From an uncultured Erysipelotrichaceae bacterium (lineage in GTDB: Bacteria > Bacillota_I > Bacilli_A > RF39 > UBA660), in the NCBI GenBank assembly GCA_902791625.1, contig CADAWN010000003.1:45808-109807 (forward strand): DNA of 64,000 bases, read 5' to 3'. The notes beneath the pieces are model-generated. The model worked only from the letters and a program-made list of their open reading frames with translations, made no database searches and was not told the DNA's origin. Position 1 is the first letter of the stretch. Every line of letters begins with the position of its first letter. Positions 54,401 to 63,400 of the stretch are shown piece by piece. A program made the position numbers and the translations under genes.

Positions 54401-57400
54401 ACTAAATTTTTAAGAGGTGTTTACGGTTCAAAAGTAGGATCTCTTAACACTACTACTTATGTAGTTAATACTTCAGGATTGGATGATTATAATAATTCTA
54501 ATTACTTAAACTTAGTAAGAACAGGATATACTGGTAAATCAAAAAAAGAATGGAATACAAAAGCAGATGGATCTGGAACTTCTTATGATCAAGCTGTATC
54601 TACTTATGATGCAAACGGATTTGCTGGAGCTGATCTTTCTACTGGAGATAAAACAGTAACACTATATGTTAACTGGACACCAGTAAACTATACAATTTCT
54701 TATACATTAAATAATGGAACAAATAATGCTAATAACCCAGCAAGTTACACTATTGAAAGTAGTGCGATTTCTATTAGTGTGCCTTCAAAAACTATAACAT
54801 TTAAAGGAAATGCTAATGCAACAAGTGGAGCTAATGCAGCTAGTGGAACAGTAACAATAGGATCTGATACTACACAACCTCAAACATTCAAAGGATGGAG
54901 TGGAACAGGATTAACTGGAGACTCTAATAAAACAGTAACTATTGCAGCAGGATCAACTGGAAATAAAGAATATACTGCTCATTGGACAGGTGCAGCTAGT
55001 ACTTTACCAAGTGTAACACGTGTTGGATATAGATGTGGATGGGATACAAGTAGTGATGGAACAACTATTAAATATCAAAGTGCAGGTACTATGCCAGCTA
55101 GTGATATAGCAGAAGATGCATCAGCTACTATCAACTTATATGCAGTATGTATACCAAATTCATATACAATTTCTTATACAATAAATGGTGGAAATAATCC
55201 ATCAACTAAACCAACAAGTGGAACTTATGATCAAAATGTAGAAATAAGTAATCCAACTAAGAAATTTACAGTAAATATTGATAAAAATTCAACTGGAGCA
55301 ACAGTTAAATCTGGAAATACTGAAGTAACAAAAGTAGAAGTTAATCCAGCATTTAGTGGATGGACAAGTACAACTATTGGATCAAGTGCACAAAGTGGTG
55401 CAACATCAAGTACATTAACAGCTTGGGATGGAACTGCAACTACTAATACATACTTTAAAAACTTAACAAATATTCATGAAGCTAGTGTAGCAATGATTGC
55501 TAATTGGGCTTCAGCAAATGCAACATTACCAACAGTTACTAAGACAGGATATTCTTGTAAATATAATACAAAACAAGATGGAACTGGAACAGATTATGCA
55601 AGTGGAGCAAGTTATACAGTAGGTTCAACAACTTCAAGTACAACACTATATGTAATTTGTTCAATCAATAATCCAGCAACACCAACAATTACAGGAGGAA
55701 CAACTAAAGTTTATGGTTCAAGTGCTACAACTTTAACATGTGCAACTACAACTTCATATGCAAGTGGTACTGATAAATATTATTCATTCGGTTATGCTAC
55801 AAGTGATGGTGGAACTCCAGGTAACTGGACAACAGCTTCAAAAACTGCAACATTATCTGTAGCAGCTGATGCATATGTAGGACAAAGATGGTATTCATGT
55901 CGTGTATATGCAAAAGAAGGAAGCGTTCAATCTGGAACTGTAACAAGTTCTGCTTCTGCAGATACAGCTATGACAATAAATAATGCACAAATTACATATG
56001 ATGCAAATAGCTGTGGAACAATAACAGGAACATCACCAGCATTTGTTAAGAAAGGAACAACAGGAGTACTTACTACAGTAAGAGGAACAACAGCTGGTAC
56101 AATTGCAGGAATAACTAGTAAAGATGGATATACATTTACTGGATGGTACGACGGAGATACAAAAGTAATTAATGCTGATAAGACAGTAGTATCTAGCGTA
56201 GAAAATTGGACAGATGAAAATGGTAAGTGGTTAATTACTGCAAATAAAACATTAAAAGCTAAATGTACTGCTAATACTTATACAATTTCTTATACAATGA
56301 ATGGTGGAAATAATCCTTCAACAAAACCAACATCAGGAACTTATGATAGTGATGTAGAAATTAGTAATCCAACTAAGAAATTTACAGTAAATATTGATAA
56401 AAATGGAACAGGAGCAACTGTTAAGAATGCAAGTGGAACTGAAGTAGTAAAAGCTGAAGTTAATCCAGCATTTAGTGGATGGACAAGTACAACTATTGGA
56501 AGTAATGCAGAAAGTGGAGCAGCAGCTAACTCACTAACAGCTTGGAATGGAACTGCAACAACTAATACACACTTCAAGAACTTAAAAGAAACTGGAACAG
56601 TAACAATGGTAGCTAACTGGGCTTCAGCTAATGTAACATTACCAACAGTTACTAAGACAGGATATTCTTGTAAATATAATACTAAAGCAGATGGAACAGG
56701 AACAGATTATGCAAGTGGAGCAAGTTATCCAGCAAGTGCTACAACAGCAAGTACTACTTTATATGCAATTTGTTCAATTAATAATCCAGCAACACCAACA
56801 ATTACAGGTGGAGCTACTAAGATTTATGGAGCAAGTGCTACAACTTTAACATGTAACACTACAACTTCATACGCAAGTGGAACTGATAAATATTATTCAT
56901 TCGGTTATGCTACAACAGATGGTGGAACTCCAGGTAACTGGACAACTGCAACAACATCTGCAACATTACAAGTAGCAGCTAATGCGTACTCAGGACAAAG
57001 ATGGTATTCATGCCGTGTATATGCAAAAGAAGGATCAATTCAATCAGGAACAGTAACAAGTTTAACTTCTGCAGATACAGAAATGACAATTAAAAATGCT
57101 AAATTAACATTTAATAAAAATGATGGAACATCAGGTGGAGGAGTAGTATATACAAAATCAAATCAAACTAAAGTATTTGATGGAGTATATAGTTCAAATG
57201 AAACATCTCTACCAACAGCAGCAAAAACAGGATATACATTAAGTGGATGGTATTCTGAACAAACTGGTGGTTCTAAAGTATTAAATGCTGATGGAACATT
57301 CACAGGAACTGCAGTAACAGGTTACACAAGTTCTGATAAATGGGCTGCCACAACAGATAAAACACTTTATGCAAGATTTACAGCTAACTCTTATACAGTA

Positions 57401-60400
57401 ACTGCAAAAGCTAATAGTGGAACAATAGCTTCTACAACAGGATGGACTGGAACAGGAAATACTGCAACTAAATCAGTAACATATAATAATACATATGGAA
57501 CATTACCAACAGTATCAAGAACAGGATATACATTCAAAGGATGGTCATTACTACCTGAAGGATATAAACAAGTAGAATATATCCAATCTTCTGGTACTCA
57601 ATATATTGATACAGGAGTAAAATTCAATAATGATACTGATAGATTTATATTAGATTATAGAGCTAATGATGCAAATGGAAACTATTTTATTGCTGGTTCT
57701 GGATGGACAACAGCAGGTAAAATCTGGGTATATAGTTATAAAAACGGTAATACAATATCTTTATATATTACAGATGTTAATGGTACACAAAGAACATTTG
57801 CTGGAATTTCTGGACCTGATACAGAAAAACACTCTATACTTTATGATTCTAGAAGATTGTATGTGGATGGAACTTTAACTAGTGATGGAACTGCATATTC
57901 TTTCGGAGAAACACCTACAAACTTTGGTTTATTTAATTCATTAACTTCAACTGGATTTTATTCTAAAGCAAAAATATATTCATTTAAAATGTGGAAAGCC
58001 GGAGTATTAACAAGAGATATGGTTCCATGTATAAATGAAACTACTGGTAAAGCAGGATTATATGATTTAGTAGAAGGTACATTCTATGGAAATAGTGGTA
58101 CTGGTGATTTCACTGCTGGCAACGAAGAATATATAACATCTTCTACAGTAGTTAAAGAAACACAAAATCATGATATATATGCTAAATGGGTAGATGAAAC
58201 AGCACCTACTGGTTTAAATATTACAAACTCTAGTAATGGAGTATATACTAAACAAAATGTAACTATAACAATATCTGCAGTAGATACTGGTTCAGGTATT
58301 AAAAGATATGAGTGGTATGAAAATGGTGCTTGGACTACAAGAGCTTTAACTACATCTAATGGAGTAGGTACAATTACTTATACTGCTGAAAGAAATGAAA
58401 CAATTAAATTTAGAGCAGTTGATAATGCAGGAAATATATCTGATGAAATTACAACAAATGTAAGAATTGATAAATCTGCACCAACTGTTGTTAATGCAAC
58501 AGCATCATCTGATTTAGATTTAAGAAATTATGTAGACTTTAATGCAACAGATGGTGGAAGTCAAATTGAAGGTTATAACATAACAACTTCAACTACTGCA
58601 CCAACTACATGGATTCCAGTAGTTAGTACAGTTGAAGAAACAACTGAAACTAAATACGATCATGATGCAGCTTGGGCTAGAGTATTCCACCATAATAACC
58701 ATTGGGGAACTAGTGGTAAATACTTTGCTAATGCAACAGAAGCTAAATATATAACTGATGATAATGATAAATACTCAGTATTAGATAATATAGCTGATTA
58801 TAAAAATGCAAATAATTGGGAATTCTTATTAGAGTATCCTGGAGTTTCATCAACTGGGTATAATAGATGGACACAAACAGGTAATCCAGTTACTACAAAT
58901 AATACAGCAGTTGGATATGAAGCAGTAGGAACTCCTTCATGGACAACTAGTAGCTTTGCTGGTATGGCATTATCTTCAAATCCATCTAACACATTAATAG
59001 ATGGTTCACCAGCGGTTGGTAACTGGTTCTATGCAATAGGTTCATATGCTGCATACAAAGATGGTATGCCAGGTTCTTATGATACAAGTGGAACATACCC
59101 AGTAGGAACAGTTAACCTATGGGCAAGAATTGATAATTTAACAACTACAACATCAGCTAATTTAACTAGAAGACTTGGTGATATCAAAGCAGATGGAACA
59201 TATTATATTTGGGTAAAAGATTATGCGGGAAATACTAAATCACAAGCAGTAACTATATCTAATGTTGATAATACTAAACCAACAGCAACTATTACATCAA
59301 CAAATAATGTAGCTGCTAGTCAAACAGTTACTCTAAGTTTAGGAGATAATAAAGCATTAGATAAATATTATTGGGGAACATCTAATCCAGCATCAACAAA
59401 TCTTTCATACACAGCTATTTCTAACAATCCAACATCTTCTGCACCTACAAAAACAGTAAGTAGTAATGGAACTTACTATGTATCAGTAGTAGATAAAGCT
59501 GGAAATAAAACATATACAAATAAAGTATTCTATAAGACAACTTTATCAGTATGTCATGGAACAGTAAGTCCAACTAGTGTAATAACTATGAGTGGTAACC
59601 AATTTACTTTACCAACTCCAACAATGGAAAGTGGTTATACATTTGGTGGATGGTATAAAGATAGCGAATATACAACATCAGCTGGAACTACATATAAACC
59701 AACAGGAAATACAACATTATATGCTAAATGTACACCAACATCTTATAACATTACTTATAACTTAAATAATGGAACTAATAATGCTAATAATCCAGCTAGT
59801 TATACTATTGAATCTGAAGATATTACTTTAGCTAATCCAACAAGACCAGGATATGAATTCTTAGGATGGACAGGAAATGGAACAAATACACCAACTAAGA
59901 ACTTAAAATTAACTAGTGGATTAACAGGAAATAAAACGTATACTGCAAATTGGACAAAATCAACATCTAATTTAACAATAACTTTAAGTAATTCAAGTTA
60001 TACATATGATGGAAATGAAAAACGTCCTACAGTTGTGGTAAAGGATGGAGAAACTGAATTATTTGAGAATACAGATTATACTTTGACTTATTCTAATAAT
60101 ATAAATGCAGGTACTGCAAAAGTAACTATAACAGGTAAAGGTGTCTATAATAGTACTACTAAATCCACTTATACTGATAGTACAGATAAAGAATTTACGA
60201 TTAATCCTGCGACTGTAACAATACCAACTATAGCTGATAGAACATATACAGGAAGTGCTTTAACTGCAACATGTCCAACACATTCAACAGCTAGTGGAGA
60301 TACAAGTAAAATAGATGTAGGAACATATACATTAAAATGTACATTAGATTCTACTACAAACTATAAATGGAATGATAACAAAACAGAAGCTAAGAGTATT

Positions 60401-63400
60401 TCATGGAAAATAACACAGAAAGAAGTGGCAGTAACTTGGACTACAACTCAAACATCATTTGTATATACAGGTAGTGGGCAAGCTCCAAGTATTACTACAC
60501 CAGTAAATGGAGTAACAGTAGGAACTACAACAGAAAAACTTAATTTAACTAGAACACTTACAAATGTAAATGTAGGAGAAAATTATACATCAACAGCAAG
60601 TTGTTCAAGTGTAACAGGTGGACAGGCTAAATGTTCTAACTATAAATTAACAAATGCTACATCACATAAATATGCTATTACTAAAAAAGAAGCAACATGT
60701 CCAGCAACAATAACAGGATTTAGTGGAGCATATGATGGAAATGCTCATCAAGTAACAGTAAGCAGTGAAACTGCTGCACAACTTGGTGGTACAGTTCAAT
60801 ATAAAACAAGTGCAAGTGGAAGTTGGTCTAATACTAAACCTACAGGAATTACAAATGCAGGAACACAAACTGTATACGTACAAGTAAAAGGTGATGACAA
60901 CCATAATGATAAAGATTGTGGTAGTGTAACAATTACTGTATCTAAGAAAGATATCGCAGTATCTTGGGGAACAACAACAAGTTTCGTATATAACGGAAGT
61001 AAACAAGCTCCAACTGTAACTACACCAGTAAATGGTATTGGTTCTGAAAAATTAAATTTATCAAGAACTGCTGAAACAAATGTTGGTTCATATACATCAA
61101 CAGCAAGTTGTGTTAGTGTAACAAATGGAAGTTGTAGTAACTACAATTTAACAAATAAAACAAAATCATATAGTATTATACCATTTACTGTTACACCTCC
61201 AACTTTTGCAGATAGAACATATACAGGAAGTGCATTAACAGCAACATGTCCTACAAATTCTACTGCTAGTGGAGATACAAGTAAGATTAATGCAGGAACT
61301 TATACATTAACATGTACATTAGCATCAACTACTAACTTTAAGTGGAATGATGATACTACTGCACCTAAGAATATTACATGGAAGATTACTAAAAAATCAG
61401 TAGCAGTATCTTGGAATACAAGTCAAACTTCATTCGAATATAATGGAAGCGAACAAGCTCCAGCATTTACAACTAATCCATTAAATGGAGTAACAGTAAG
61501 TGGTACAACTGAAAAGATTAACTTAAAGAAAACTACAAATACAAATGTTGGAACTAACTTAACTTCAACAGCAAGTTGTGATACTGTAACAGGTGGACAA
61601 GCTAAATGTAGTAACTATACATTAACAAATGCAACTTCACATAAATATTCAATTACAGTAAAAGCAACTGATTGTCCTACAACAGTAACAGCATACAATG
61701 GACAATATGATGGTTCACGTCATCCTATTTCAACATCAGCTGTTAGCGTAGGAACTATTCAATATAAAACAAGTGCAAGTGGAACTTGGTCTAATACTGT
61801 ACCAACAGGTATAATTGATGTTGGAACTCAAACAGTATATATCCAAGTATTAAAACCAAATGATAACTATAGCACTACTGATTGTGGTAGCTATCAAGTT
61901 AAGATTACAGCTAAAGATATAAATGTATCTTCAGCTTGGGGATCAACAACAAGCTTTGAATATAATGGACAAGCTCAAGCACCTACAATTTCTGCACAAG
62001 TAAACGGAGTTGGTTCTGAAAAACTTAATTTATCAAGAACAAATACAAATATAAATGCAGGAACAAATTATACATCAACAGCAAGTTGTTCAAGTGTAAC
62101 AGGTGGACAAGCTAAATGTACAAACTACAATTTAACTAATAAGACTAAATCTTATACAATTACACCTAAAGCAGTTACAATAACTTGGGGAACAACAACA
62201 AGCTTCGTATATAATGGAAGTGAACAAGCTCCAACTGTAACTACACCAGTAAATGGAGTAACAGTTGGAAGTACAACAGAAAAACTTAACTTAACTAGAA
62301 CAGGGGCAACTAATGTAGGATCAAATTATACATCTACAGCAAGTTGTAATAGTGTAACAGGTGGACAAGCTAAATGTGCAAACTATACAATATCTAACCC
62401 AACTAAAACATTTAGTATTACTAAACAACCTGTTGTAACACCAACAAATTCTAGTCCAGATAAAATTTATACAGGATCACCAATCGCAAGTGGTATTACA
62501 TGTCCTACAGGAACAACAGCAAGTGGAACTCAAAGTGCTACTAATGTAGGTGAATATACTCAAACATGTACATTACTAAGTAATTACATGTGGGATGATG
62601 AAACTACAGATCCTAAAGACTTTGCATGGAATATCAATAATGCAAAAATAACATTTAATGCATCAACAGATGGAGTAATAACAGGAACTACTAAAACTAC
62701 TACTTTATATACGAAAACAGGATCAAATAAAGTGTATACAGGAATTACAAATGAAACAGCTGGTACAATTCCATCAGCTACTAAAATAGGATATACATTT
62801 AATGGATGGTATACAGCAGAAACTGGTGGAAGCAAAGTCTTAAATGCAAATGGTACATTTACAGGAACAGCAGTTTCAGGTTACACTGATACTGATAAAT
62901 GGGTTGTAACAACAAATAAAACACTTTATGCTCAATATACAAAGAATAATTATACATTAACATTTAATGCAAATGGTGGAAGTGTATCTACTACTACTAA
63001 GAGTGTTCAATATGGAACAACTTATACAGATTTACCTACACCAACAAGACAAGGATATACATTCAAAGGTTGGTATGCTGATTTAACAGGATCAACTGAT
63101 TATATCAACTATGGTCGTGAATATATGTATACTGATAAGATTAGTATTCACGTAACTGCTTATATGAATAATTGGAGTACATATGGTAATACAAGAATAT
63201 TCTCTTCTACTGAAGGAGCAGGATGGAATATCGAACCAAGTGGAGATTACTTCAATTTTGCAATATTAAATAAAGGTGTAGGGTATAGATCTATATTAAC
63301 TTCAGCAAAATATAGTGAACTATCATCAGGATGGCATGATTTTGATTTAGTTTTTGATGGTAATTATGCAACTGCATATATTGATGGACAAGAAGTTGGA

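Noticed and set aside
49932..62835. Several minus-strand open frames inside the giant gene
   Set aside because: They arise because the Thr/Asn/Gly-rich repeat codons rarely give stops on the opposite strand; none has a ribosome site or family match, and the plus frame is continuous with coherent domains.
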